Shown here in pieces: positions 1 through 11,579 of a stretch of 64,000 nt of DNA (position 1 is the stretch's first letter; each line of letters opens with the position of its first letter). The stretch is from Sweltsa coloradensis (lineage: Eukaryota > Arthropoda > Insecta > Plecoptera > Chloroperlidae), in the NCBI GenBank assembly GCA_024449915.1, contig JAMZAV010000438.1, forward strand, positions 1 to 64,000, written 5' to 3'. The translations under genes and the position numbers were made by a program. The notes beneath the pieces are model-generated. The model was given only the letters and a program-made list of their open reading frames with translations, was not told where the DNA came from and did not search any database.

Positions 1-1000
1 AAAAAGACTAAAAAATGGCTATGTCCATAAACTAGGTCAAGCAGCTGACCATGGTATAGCCGGCCAGGATGGCCTTGGAAAAAAAGACTATCTCCATAAA
101 GTAGGTCAGTGCCCAAATTGCCTTATTCGGGCAACCTTGGTTTCTTTCTACCAAGATTGCCTTCATAAAGCAACTTGAACACTGAAAGGAAAAGAGAACA
201 ACAAGGTGTTAAATTACATGCTAAAGTCATTGGGAATAAGAAGGTGCTATGTACAAATGAATTATCACAACAACAGCATAGGTTAGACAGAATATATTAT
301 ATTAGGCAACACTGTACAAGAAATGGTCATGGAGAAAGAGGCTCTCCACGGCCTTGAAATTGCAAAGTGACAAGGATTAGTGCGTAGTCATCTCACCAAA
401 TTTGTTTCAAAGGTACATCGTTTGTAGTTTTGTCCAGTGATCGTGGCGTGTTAGGATGCGACGTAGAAGTGCTGCGAGTGAAGTATGGTGCAGCAGAGAC
501 GTTCAAAGTGCAGTGTGGATGCATGGAGAGAAGATCGATTGAGAGGAGTAAGATGCGCAATTTTATGCATCGCACAGCAAGACTTTTCCAATTCTGAAAC
601 GACCAAAACATAGAATAAGTTTCAAAATAGCAACAAGCAAAGCAAGATAAGCAGCATTATGTGGGAACAAAATAGAATTGTGTTTGTGGTCTGAGAGTGT
701 AAGTTTAGGCATTTAAAATATGGAATTCTAGCCCCTTATGCAATGGGGGGGATCTGCGATAGAAACTAACATCGACAGAACACAAATTTTAATGTTCAGG
801 CAAGTGATTCCGACTTCAAAAGTAATAGAATTGAATTTTAGACCAGCCAACAAAAGCAGTGTTAAATTAGATCCACCCTAGACAAAGTCTGCGTCTGCAA
901 TGTTGCTTCTAAAGAAGTTCTGAACAACATTTGCTAATAAATTGATTAATTGGTAATTAAGAAGAGAAATATATAACATTACAGTGAGCATTATTGGTGG
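1..1000. other. No gene or repeat recognised
   Basis: The only structure seen is a short direct repeat near the start: AAAAAGACTA at 1 and again near 80, with similar following bases including an 'ccataaa(c/g)taggtca' stretch. Open frames here are short and have no recognisable family. Confidence 0.4.
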
Positions 1001-1411
1001 AAGAAATCTTAACCAGCTACCTACTTGTAAAATTGGAGCCGTGTTCAAAATGGGTGATCGTAGATTGCGTTTAATTAAAATAGAAGAAGAGAAAATATTA
1101 GGTGTAGGTGGCAGTGGTAAACCAGTTACTTGTTAAGTCAGAGTCGTGTTCAAGGTGGGTGATCATTGATTCTCTTCATAATCAAGTCTTTACGAGACAT
1201 TCATGTATTCTAACGCTCGTTTAGTCCTCTTAATTTATACAACGCTCTTGGAGACAATTTGAAATGACATATGTTAATTCTAAAATGCACAAAACAGACA
1301 TTTTAAATTTTAATACAAAACAACATATAATAACAGAATTGCTTTATTTATAAACATAGCATCTTGACTCTGGAGCACACAACAGGAACTTACGGTACGT
1401 CGACTTTATGC

Positions 1412-2050
1412 TTAAGGCTATTGTACTACCTCTGGCCGATAATTATAAGTCGAAGAAACATGTCTGAAAAGTTTGCTGAATGAAAGAAGGCCTTTAAAAT
1501 AACAGAAAAAAAAAAGTGTGAAATATTTTGGGTGGGACATAACCTCACTTTTGGAAATTATATTTAGATTTTTGGACAAAAGTGTAGACTAGTTCAAAAT
1601 TAAATTTTGAGAATCGGTTTTCTGGACATAGTTTCTGAACACCTTTAGCTATAGCTTGACTATAGCTAAAATAGTTTTCTGAAAATAACAGTTGGTGTGT
1701 GACACCAAACAAACAGTACAAATACGAGTTTTGTACCGTTTGACAAAAAAATTCGTACACCAACTGTTATTTTCAGAAAACTATTTTAGCTATAGTCAAG
1801 TTATAGCTAAAGGTGTGTAGAAACTATGGCCAGAAAACCGATTCTCAAAATTTAATTTTGAACGAGTCTTGTATGCTACACTTTTGTCAAAAAATCTAAA
1901 TATAATTTCCAAAAGTGAGGTTATGTCCCGCCCAAAAAAATTCACAATTTTTTTTCTGTTATTTTAAAGGCCTTCTTTCATTCAGCAAACTTTTCAGACA
2001 TGTTTCTTCGACTTTCAAATTATCGGCCAGAGGTAGTACAATAGCCTTAA
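1412..2050. mobile_element. Foldback MITE bounded by TTAA
   Basis: Two arms of roughly 300 bases are near-perfect inverted copies (about 1416-1710 and 1752-2046), with a short unique loop around 1712-1750. The outer ends read TTAA then GGCTATTGTACTACCTC on the left, and the reverse complement followed by TTAA on the right. TTAA at both ends is what piggyBac-type insertion leaves, but because TTAA is itself palindromic it could equally be part of the arms. No transposase is encoded; the open frame inside is an arm artefact. Confidence 0.75.
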
Positions 2051-3967
2051 ACATAGTGTATATTAGTGTGTAGACATACAGCAACTCTCTTTTTTGTATG
2101 TTGTTCCGTTTAAAAGTGTCAAGTGTTTTGCGCATTTTAGAATTTGCATATATATTTTCAATCCAGAGCGTTTACAAATTAATGCGAGTACTTACGAGTG
2201 TGAGAAAACATGAATGTATTGCGACGATTTTAAGAGGGAATACAACACATTAACAATTGGCAATAGCTATTTATTCTGTCAGGAAGCATCCAACAAACAT
2301 GGAACCTTGCATAGTTGTCAAGGAAGCATACATGAACAGCCCTGCTACCTTTGATTATGAATATTGTTTGTTAATCAAACAAAAAGAAAGAAGTTGTCAT
2401 TTTTTAACAAAATCCAAAATAGTCAGAATCAGGTTACTATATATGTGGCTTTAGAACCCTTCATTTCCGCTTCCATTACAAGTTTCAAACAACTGAGGTG
2501 TCAGTCAGCCAAACGATCATAAATTTGACTGAAACACATGTCATATCCTTATAAGAAGAGGGAGAGAAAACAGTTTGTGTAAGATTGTTGGTGGCAGGAC
2601 TCAAAACTGCTACTTGTGGAGTTAGAGCAGTGTTCTAAGCAGTGTACAATTCATTTGTCTTGCAAATTAAGAGGAAAAAACCCTTTTCTGTGGAGTTGTC
2701 AGTGCCAGGCGTCGAACCCACTACTTGTGAAGTGAAGTCTAGCTGTGTTCAAGGTTAGTGGTTACTAATTAAAATTAAACAAAAATATGTGTACGATTGT
2801 GGAGGCAGGTGTTGAACCCGCTATTTGTAAAGTTGGAGCTGTGTACTTTGTAAGTGATCATTGATTTGACTAAGATTAGAAGAGGAAGAGAAACCATTAG
2901 GGTTTGAGTATTGTTGTCAGTGGGAGAAATGTATTCATTTGTTTATTTAACGCTTATCCTATTCAGTTTAAAAACTGATTAACAAAGGAAGACTCACTAC
3001 CTGTAATGTCGGAGCTGTGCTAAGGTGAGCGATTATTGATTTTCTTTGAGGATGTAGGAGATGTGTTTTTGGCAAATCAAAAGGCTAACCGACACCACAG
3101 ATGATTGAAATTTTGTACATTTGTTACAGAAAAAGAATAATAGGGCTCTCAAGTTTGTTCAAAAATGTATTTATTTCCAAGATTTTTGTTTTGTTTTAAA
3201 TAGTCCAAAATTACCATATGCACGATTTCTTTTCTGGGTGAATAACGCAAAACATTGGTAACGTACATCCATAGGGCTGTCCCTGAATGCTTTATCAACA
3301 CTTTTCCAAAGTTTCATATACGTTCGATTTGCCAAATGCCAAATGTTTCCTATTCCCCGTTGAGCAAAAGACAAGAAAACAGAATGTGTTAAATTGTTGG
3401 TGGCAGAAATTGATCCCGCCACTTTTAAAATTGGGAGTTGTATAGTCTATTTTGTAGGTGATAATTGATTTGTCTTGGAATGGAAGAGAAAACATTGTGT
3501 AGGATTGTAAGTGGCAGAAATTGAACCCACTACTTGTAAAGTCAGAGTTGTATACTTGGAAGTAATCATTCATATATCTTGGAACAAGAGAAAACATTGT
3601 GTATGATTGTAGGTGGCAGGAATTGAACCCAACGTACTTGTGAAGTCGGAGCTGTAAACAATGTAGGTGCTGATGGAATTGGCTTCAAAGAGGACAGGTA
3701 AACAATGTGTGCGTGAGTAGGTCGCAGCTGTGTTCAAGGTAACACTTTCTTGATTTGTTTGAAATACATAAGAGGATACATATGTATGATCGAACCCACT
3801 ACCTGTAGAGTCTGAGCTGTGTTCAAGGTAGGTCATTGTTGTTTTGTTTTAATAATTAACAAGCGTAAGAGAAAACATAATGTGTAGGATTGTCAGAGGT
3901 GGGGACCAAACCCACTACCTGTAAAGTCTGAGCTGTGTTTAAGGTAGGTCATTGTTGTTTTGTTTTT

Positions 3968-4672
3968 AAGCGAGCGAAGCGAGCGTTTCCTTTTGACTCT
4001 GCCGGAAAAATTAGTCACTGGTTTTGTTTTTTTTTTTTTTTTTTGTTTGTATGTCTCGCCATAACGTTTCGAACGGAGGCTCGGATCGAGTTGAAATTTT
4101 GACCATCCGCAAGCTTCGTTCTCGATGAATTGCCATTAGTTTTGTGGCAAAATCGTTCAAAAAGTTAAAAAGTTACAATAAAGTTTAAACGAAAAGTTTT
4201 TTTCTAAAACTTAACGGGGACAAAATCTGAGATAGCCAAATCATTTAGAATGTCCGTCCGGTCACGAATATGTTAATTTTAGGTTTTGATCCGATAAGTT
4301 TGTGTAGATGGAAATTACATTATAACAAAAGTAACGTTGCCATGGAACGAAAAGATGCGCGAAGTTTCTAATGCACTGCCACCTAGAAGTAATCAAAATA
4401 CTTTCGAGGGAAGCAGTCTATTATTTGTCACCAAAGAGTTTAAATATTTTTCCCAATGAGTCAAAGGGCCTCTAGATGGTGGTGGATTTTATCCACAAAG
4501 TAAAGATTTACATACGGGTTTACCCAAATACCTTGGCAATAATAAATATATCGGAAAAATGGCCCTGTGGACAGCGAACGTCGCAAATTTTAAATTTTTA
4601 AAAAATGTGCATTGTGGGTCTAGCTATAGCACGTGCTCGCTTATCACGCGTCCAACTGAGCGTTTTTTTAAT
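3968..4672 (+). mobile_element. Helitron-like non-autonomous element, family II copy 1
   Basis: This interrupts a satellite unit. It starts AAGCGAGCGAAGCGAGCG and ends near a hairpin-forming CGCGTCCAACTGAGCG. A second copy at 18230-18893 matches nearly throughout (shared CTCGCCATAACG, CTCGGATCGA, GACAGCGAACGTCGCAAA, TAGCACGTGCTCG), which fixes the extent. It contains a long T run near 4030. Confidence 0.6.
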
Positions 4673-5106
4673 AATGTAAATGTTCAAGAGAAATCAATGA
4701 GTAGGATTGTCAGTGGCGGGAATTGAACTCACTACCTGTAAAGTTGGAGCTATGTTTGAGGTAGGTGATTGTCAATTTGTTTAAATAATTAAATAGTGTA
4801 AGAGTAAACATTATGTGCAGGATCGCTAGAAGCTAGATTCAAACCCATTACCTGTAAAGTCGGAGCGCTGTACAAGGTAGGTCATGTTGATATATTTAAA
4901 TTATTAAAATATATAAGAGGGTAAATGTGTTGGATTGTCAGAGTTGGGAATTGAACACGCTACATGTTTAGTCAAAGCTGTGTTCAAGGTAGTCGTCCAT
5001 TTATTTCTTAAATTAAAATGCGTAATAAAATGTTTTTTAAATAGGGATGTCGGTGGCAAGAATCGAACCCGCGACCAGTAACATGCGAGCTGTGTTCAAG
5101 GTACGT

Positions 5107-5540
5107 CCAATGATATTTAACATCTATAGAAGGCTAGATCCCCAGTCATTGGTCGTCTAGCCTGTCAATTGAAGCCATCATGAATAGGTCAGTTTATATG
5201 TTAAAGTAGGTTGTAGCAATTTGTAGACCAAATATTTTTCAAGCTTGCTGTCAGGTTGACAGGCGAGCATATTAAACATTAACACCAAATGATTACTAAA
5301 TTCCCTTATCCAATAACTTCTTATTGTCTCTGTGCATTCCAATGCTGCACAAGCTAAAACTATATCAAAACAATCCAGAAAAATACTTAATCGCATCTAA
5401 AACCCAATGTCAAGCATAAATTGAAACGCCAAATCGCCATCTTGAATGGTCAGATTGACGCTTCAATTTGGTACGCTAGCGCCTGTATGGACGTACTGGA
5501 GACTGGTGATTAGCCTACTATAGATGTTAAATATCATTGG
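5107..5540. mobile_element. MITE with about 40-bp terminal inverted repeats in the satellite
   Basis: The left end CCAATGATATTTAACATC and right end GATGTTAAATATCATTGG are reverse complements, and the match continues inward for about 40 bases with small gaps (GGCTAGATCCCCAGTC against GACTGGTGATTAGCC). It splits a satellite unit at 'caaggta(c)gt' / 'gtcattgttgattt'. No clean target duplication is visible and there is no transposase frame. Confidence 0.6.
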
Positions 5541-5726
5541 GAATGTCATTGTTGATTTGATTTAATAATAAAAAAGTGTTGGAGAAAACGTAAAGTGAAG
5601 AAATGATAAGAGGCGGTAATTGAACCCACTACCTGTAAAGTTGGAGTCGTGTTCAGGGTATGTCATTGTTGATTTAATTTAATAACAAATTGTGTCAGTG
5701 AAAACAATATGTGCAAGATTGCTACC

Positions 5727-6325
5727 GAGTGGCGTAACTAAGAGGGGGGGGGGGGGGGGTTAAGGGCCCCCCGAAACCACTTCGAGGCTCATATTTTAAA
5801 GAGCAGAAACAGTAGTTTGTGGGGTTACAACAGCTGTTCACTTTTCCAATTTGACAAACAATTGGTGAAATGAATATGTTTTGCATGTATGCTTTGTCAT
5901 TACATCAAAAAGTAGGTTGAAATTTAATTAAATGGGTCACTTCCAGTTAAGTTTTTTAGTTTTTAGAGCATAGATATAGTTGCTGTTCATATACAAGGTC
6001 CGACCGAGTGCAGGAAGTTTAACTTTTGAGCTGTTTTATTAAAGTTATTTCAAAACTGCCTCCATTATTGTGCATTTAACATACTTTTGATGGTTTAGTT
6101 GTGTAATCAAATTGAAATTTTACATCTAAAATCAACTAAGTGTATATAATCTTCATAAACAAAACGGTGATCCTTCAGACTCGCCATAGACGTTAAATAA
6201 ATAAAATAAAATAAATAAATAGTGAAAAAATCGACTTCGGCAAATACTCCTCTGGTGGTTGGGGCTTTGCCCCAGACCCCAGCTACCGGGTATTTAAATC
6301 CACCCCAAAAATATTCCTAGTTCAC
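5727..6325. mobile_element. Decayed DNA transposon fragment with G-rich end
   Basis: The left end reads GAGTGGCGTAACTAAGAG followed by a run of about 17 G, then ttaagggcccccc. The right end CCTAGTTCAC is a partial inverted match (GTGAACTAGG). GTGGCGTAACTA-type ends followed by poly-G are common on old hAT-like elements; that assignment is inference. The interior has no coding content. Confidence 0.45.
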
Positions 6326-6398
6326 AGACGGGATTCCAACCCACTACCTCTAAAGTCGGAGATGTGTTCAAGTAAGGTCATTCTCAATTTGATTAAAT

Positions 6399-7022
6399 TG
6401 GATGAGCGTAGCGAAGATTCCATTCTACTACACTGGAGAAAAAAATCCGGATTTTTTTTTTCTTTTTTTCTGTTTGTATTTTTGTGTGTCTGTTAACACG
6501 ATTCCGGCTAAACCGATACTCCAATTGCGATGAAATTTTCTGGAGGCCTTCGAAATTTCTGAACTTAGAACTGCCAAGTTTTTGAGCGTAATAGAAAAAT
6601 TATTTTTCATTAAAATAGCAATTTTACAATTTTTTCGATTTAAAAAAAATTCTTCGACTTATAACACCTACATGCTTTATCCGATTCTAATGATTTTTGC
6701 ACAGATCCTTTATTTTATGAATTAATATATTCGTGTGAAATTTGAGCGCAATCAAAAAAAAATTCTCATGAAAATCACAATTTTACGATTTTTTTATTTT
6801 TTAACTTTCTCCGGCTTATAACACCTAGGCCTACATACTTTATCCAATTGTAATGATTTTTCACAGAACCTTAATTTTATGAATTTACATATTCGTGTGA
6901 ATTTTGAGCGCAATCGAAATTTGTTTTTCTCGTGATAATCGCAATTTTACGTTTTTTTTTTGTTTTTAAAAAATTACGCTCATCCAACAACACGACTGAA
7001 AAAGCTTTGCGAAGCTCCCTGG
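6399..7022 (+). mobile_element. Helitron-like non-autonomous element, family I
   Basis: This starts TGGATGAGCGTAGCGAAG in a satellite unit and ends CTGG|T. Just inside the 3' end are the inverted start word (CGCTCATCC) and a short GC-rich stem (cacgactgaaaaagc). The middle holds two internal repeats of the segment 'ttataacacctacatgctttat'. CTRR|T termini, a 3' subterminal hairpin and lack of a target duplication are Helitron traits. Confidence 0.55.
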
Positions 7023-7240
7023 TAATTAAAAGTGTAAGAGTAAACATTATTTTCAGGATTGCTAGAGGCGCAAATCGAACCCCAACCCACTACTTGTAAT
7101 GTCAACCTAAGTTGTGTTTAAGTTAGGTCATTGTTGATTTGATTTAATTAATAATTAAAAAGCATAAGAGAAAACATTGTGTGCAAGATTTTTGGGAGGC
7201 GGGAATTGAACCCACTACTACATGTATTGTTTTAATAATT

Positions 7241-7813
7241 AGGCTGCTTTGCGAACGCTTTTTTCAGTCGCGTTGATCGATGAGTTTTTTTTAAATATTT
7301 CTGTCCCAACGATTACTACGTTCTTTTTTAGTATAAGTGGGATCTCACTACTTTTTCAAATTCCAGTACAAATTATTTTTTTGTTAAATTTTAAAAAAGG
7401 ATAATTTTTATAACGTAGTATTAATTGCTATGGTAATACCTATTAACAATAGAATGTAAAATATCTAAAGACTTGTGATTATTGTCAAGTTTATATAGTT
7501 ACTTGTTAATTATTATAAACATGTAAAAGGCTTATATTAAAATTAACTTATTCCTTAATGCCCATGTAAAATATCAACGTCGTAGCCCCACCTGTTTGGT
7601 CAGAATTGGCCCAAATATCACGAAAATATCGCATTAAAAATTGCAAAAAATTATAAAAGTACAATATTCATGGAAAATATTTTTTTTATTGAACCCAAGT
7701 TCAGAGATTTCTAAGGTAGCCTTCAATTTTTATCAAGATCGCATATGCCGTTTGCCCTGAAGAGAGCTAACAGACAAAAAAGTGATATTGAAGTCTTCGC
7801 TTTGCTCATCCAA
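7241..7813 (-). mobile_element. Helitron-like non-autonomous element, family III, reverse
   Basis: Read on the minus strand it starts TTGGATGAGCAAAGCGAAG and ends ...AACGCGACTGAAAAAAGCG...CCTAA|TT. It shares the CTRR|T end and the AACGC/GCG hairpin with the copies at 6399 and 8812. It sits in a satellite unit. Confidence 0.5.
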
Positions 7814-7879
7814 TACGACTTATTATTACTATTGATTTGATTTGGCATTTAAATTAATTTAATTTTTTTAATCCCACAC

Positions 7880-8240
7880 AGAGCTAACATCGCTTAACAT
7901 TGTCAAAGTACGATTTCAATGAGAAACACTTCTTTGATTGTCCCCAAAATCATAAAACATCTAAATCCAGTGATTTCAAACGTTACCATAATGTTTCATC
8001 AAGATTGGAGTAGCCATTTGCTCGGTCATGAGCTAAATATCAAGAAAATATTGCATTAAAATCCTTTATTGTACCCAAAAACTCGACAGATCGAAGTTCA
8101 TAGATTTCGAAGGTCCCCTCCAATTTGATCAAGATAGCACAATATGCCAGAACAAACAGACAAAAAAACAGAGCTATTTTACTCCTGGGGGGGGGGGGGG
8201 GGGCAGTAGTGAAATTGAAGTCTGCTTCGCTCGTCCTATT
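7880..8240 (-). mobile_element. Partial Helitron-like element, family III, reverse
   Basis: Sequence matching the copy at 8812-9269 in reverse: 'gaagtctgcttcgctcgtcc' at the right end, poly-G at 8190-8204, and the segment around 'tttcatcaagattgg'. The 3' terminus is missing, so it is truncated or internally deleted. Confidence 0.4.
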
Positions 8241-8286
8241 AAAAAGCGTAATTGTAAACATGTGAAGCATTGTCAAGAGGCGGGAA

Positions 8287-8743
8287 CACCGTCGTCTGGA
8301 TGTATGTAAGATACAAATTAGCTGCTTGTCGTGGCTCAACAAAATTTGGTCATGACTTTCAGTGAACTTTCAGTCGGTAAAGAAGTTCATGCCCCCCTTA
8401 ACTAACACCATCTATGGTTCAAATCTGGAACTAGATCTGTGAAACTTCCTTTACATACCTGAGTTTGTTGTCATAATTCATGGAAAATAAACAATTCCTT
8501 AATATAAAACGTTCCAACTAAATAAAAATATAATTATCACCTTTATTATTCATTAATTAAAAGCCCGGCCATAAGTCCCAATCCTAAACCTGAAATAAAT
8601 CTACTTCCGCCCCCCTTAACTAGCCCTATCTAGCGGCAGACCGACAAAGCTCTATTCCTTTTGCATGTCAATCATTTAACATGGGGAAATCCGAGCCACG
8701 ACAAGCAGCTAATTTGTATCTTACATACATCCAGACGGCGGTG
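8287..8743. mobile_element. hAT-like MITE, 457 bp, with perfect 8-bp target duplication
   Basis: The 51-bp terminal inverted repeats (start CACCGTCGTCTGG; the other end has one difference, CACCGCCGTCTGG) are flanked by identical GGCGGGAA at 8279-8286 and 8744-8751. GGCGGGAA belongs to the satellite unit, so the insertion site and duplication are unambiguous. Eight-base duplications are typical of hAT, P and Merlin-type transposases; hAT is the most likely by frequency, not by TIR identity. No coding sequence is present. Confidence 0.85.
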
Positions 8744-8811
8744 GGCGGGAATCAATCTCGCTACCTGTGAAGTCCTGTGTAGTAGGCAAGTCATTGTTGA
8801 TTTGATTTAAA

Positions 8812-9269
8812 TGGATGAGCAAAGCAAAGACTTCAATTTCACTTGCCCTGAGAATAATAGCTGGAATGTTTTTTTCGTTTGTTTTTTGTCTGTTTGTATG
8901 TTTGCTCTCTACCAGGCAAATGGCATTTGCGATCTTGATGAAAATTGTAGGGAACGTTAAAAACCTCTGAACTTAGATCTGCCAAGTTTTTGGGTACAAT
9001 CAAAGAAATGTTTCTTGTGAATATCATACTTGGGAGTATTTTTTTAAATGCAATATTTTGGTGATATTTGGCCCACGACCTGGCAAACGGCGACTCCGAT
9101 CTTGAAACTTTATAGCCACGTTTTAAATCACTAAACTTCGATATGTCATGATTTTAGGGACAACCGAAGAAATATTTCTCATAGAAATCGTACTTTTAGG
9201 GCAACGATAATCAACCATTAAAGCTCATCCATCAACGCGACTGGAAAAAGCGTTAGCGACGCGTCCTAG
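8812..9269 (+). mobile_element. Helitron-like non-autonomous element, family III
   Basis: It starts TGGATGAGCAAAGCAAAG after a satellite 'tgatttaaa' and ends GACGCGTCCTAG|T before 'aattaaaacgcg', where the satellite resumes. An AACGC...GCGTT stem lies just inside the 3' end and GCTCATCC is the inverted form of the start word. This is the clearest CTAG|T terminus in the window. Confidence 0.6.
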
Positions 9270-9823
9270 TAATTAAAACGCGCAAGAGAAAACGTTATGT
9301 GTAGGATTGTCAGAGTCGGGAAACGAACACGTTACATGTGTAATCAGAGCTGTATGTAAGTAAAGTCATTGTCGATTTGTTTCAATAAAAGGTGTAAAAA
9401 AAAATATTTTGATTAGGATTGTCGGTAGCAAGAATCGAACCCGCTACCTGCAACGTCCGAGCTGTGTGTATAGGTGATTGTACATTTAATATAATAATAA
9501 AATAGGTCAGAGAAACATAATGTTGTTACAGACGGGAATCGAACCCACAACCTGTAAAGTCGGAGATATGTGCAATGTAAGTGATCATTAATTTGACTTT
9601 GAAGTGGAAGAGAAAGAGAAAATATAATGTGTAGGATTGTAGGTGATAGGAATCGTACCCGCTACGCGCTACTGGTAAAGTCGGAGGAGCTGTGTACAAT
9701 GTAAGTGATCATTGATTTGACTTATAAGATATAAAAACATAACGTGTAGGATTGTAAGTGGCAGTAGCCGAATCCTATAGTCGGAAAAAGTCGAATTGAG
9801 AGTCAATAAAGTGACTAGGCTAT

Positions 9824-9848
9824 CTATAATAATAATAATAATAATATT
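9824..9848. repeat. Short (ATA)n microsatellite
   Basis: About seven trinucleotide units at the edge of the satellite region. Confidence 0.8.
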
Positions 9849-9899
9849 AAATGGTTTATTGCCATAGTATCTACATTTTGAGAGAAGCATTTTCAGATG

Positions 9900-11110
9900 T
9901 ATAAAAAAAATACAGAAAATAAAGAGAACAGTAAAACTTATAGGTATAAATTATTATATAAATGAATAGACAAGAAATATGTTCATGAATTACACTTTCA
10001 TAATCTTGAGTCTAAAGTAAACTTAATAATACTAGGTTCTAAACTAAATACTCGTTTATGGAGTAATAAGCTTTTGAGATAAGGAATTTTTTTACAGAGT
10101 ATTTAAAACGGTCTAATGAGCCTATGTTTTTTAGTTCAGTCGGTAGTTTATTAAAGGGGCTAAAAAACCCAAAAATTATTTTTTACCACGTGATCTATAG
10201 CACAATACTACACTTAAATGACCGTTTAAAAAATTATATCTTGCAACTGTGATTTAACACTAATTTTTTAATTTTTTTTAATCCAGAAATTGGCAAAAAT
10301 TGGTGTTTTGGAAAATTTCCTAAATCGGCTTTAGCCTTTAACCTGCTTCTTTTTTGGTCCACATAGATACTAGAGCATTTATTACCAATCTAAAATACCC
10401 CTTTATAACATCATGTCTTGAAACTGTGCCCAAATATACCCTCAAACACGCAAAAATATGCATTCCAAAATCACACCCCAACTTGGTAATCAGCATATTT
10501 TGACCGAACTACTTGCCCAAATTACAAAACAAAATATAGAGAATTTACAGAAAAGGCTGTCGAGTACGTCAATAATGGCCAATATTTTTTGGATCAAAAT
10601 CCTCCAAGGTCACGGGGCATAAAGATCGTCCCCATGTTATATCTTATGGGAGATTTTTGCCGATGGGACCTAGCTCGAAAAATGTCATGTTTGACAATTT
10701 TTTGGGAGGTCATGGTGGCCCCAATAATTTTTCTGTTAATTGCTAAATTCATTACTAGTTAGCCTGAATGAAATATATTTTTTGAGTTTAGCGGTTAAAT
10801 ACCCCTTTAAACAATTTTATGTGTGTGTAATCAGAGTTTGTTTGGGTTGAAGATTTTGAAAAATAATTTACATGTATGTTGTTTTTTAGACGTGTGTCGT
10901 GGGTGTGGATATTGTTATTTGTTGGAAGTGTTTTTATGTTTTTTTTTTTAACTTTAAGGATTGCCTGTAGAATGAACAAACTATAGTGTTAAAATATTTA
11001 ATTTTTTAATTAACTATCTAGTTGGTTCCTCTATACAACTGCCTATTCTGTACAGAAACTATCTTTTTGACCTAGTCAGGAAACAATCTTTGACTTCTCA
11101 CCTACCATAT
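9900..11110. other. No gene recognised
   Basis: AT-rich sequence between the satellite and the minus-strand cassette. No conserved frame, splice pattern or repeat stands out, apart from A/T homopolymers. Confidence 0.4.
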
Positions 11111-11272
11111 ATACCTACCATATACATATCGACAATGTATGTATTTTCAAGAAACCTACATGATCAACGAATTATTGGAAACATGAAGCAATAACAATAA
11201 AATTGAATTTTCAACACAAGAAATTTTGATTTTATTCTGTGAGGGGGGGGGGGGGTATTCAAGAACACTTAC

Positions 11273-11386
11273 CTTCAAGACGCTGGTCGTCATGGCGTTG
11301 CTATGGTTGTGTCGTCAAGATCCTCAGTCTTCCTTGCTCCCCTCCAGGCATTGACGTAGGTATTGAGTGCAGGCAACTCGTAGACT
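11273..11386 (-). other. Exon-like block, copy 1
   Basis: On the minus strand a pyrimidine-rich tract ending TTTCAG precedes the block, and CTTGAAG|GTAAGT closes it. One frame stays open for about 31 codons (YELPALNTYVNAWRGARK, then TEDLDDTTIATP) before TGA; the last 17 bases would be untranslated. I do not recognise the peptide. Confidence 0.4.
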
Positions 11387-11579
11387 GAAACATAGAAAAC
11401 AATACAATTAGTTTTGACATTAATGAATTATAATAATATTGTGATATGTGATGGGTGACCTTTAATTTATTTTAATTTGGGCATATTTGCTGTGAACTAT
11501 CGAAACTGAAAGCATTGTGTATATCAATAGTTACCTCCCATCAAAAGGGGCAAAGGGCATATGAGTCCACAGCTACTAC

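Larger units (their letters stand above)
1000..9790. repeat. Diverged satellite, unit about 105-117 bp, with nested insertions
   Basis: Units share ordered landmarks: gagaaaac, then a 'gtgtaggattgt' block, then ggcgggaattgaaccca, then ctacctgtaaagt, then ggagctgtgttcaagg, then taggtcattgttgattt. Clear neighbours start near 3490 and 3597, and near 4700, 4817, 4930 and 5045, giving the period. At least twenty units can be recognised from about 1012 to 9760, including 2700-2900, 3390-3960, 4690-5100, 5590-5700, 7020-7230 and 9290-9790. On the minus strand the block reads like the T-arm half of a tRNA (GGTTCAATTCCCGCC, B-box-like), but no A-box half is present. The array is broken by younger elements listed separately, so it is an old target region. 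Confidence 0.8.

Noticed and set aside
1000..9790. CRISPR-like array
   Set aside because: Units of about 110 bases vary along their whole length with no short exact repeat and unique spacers; the genome is eukaryotic.
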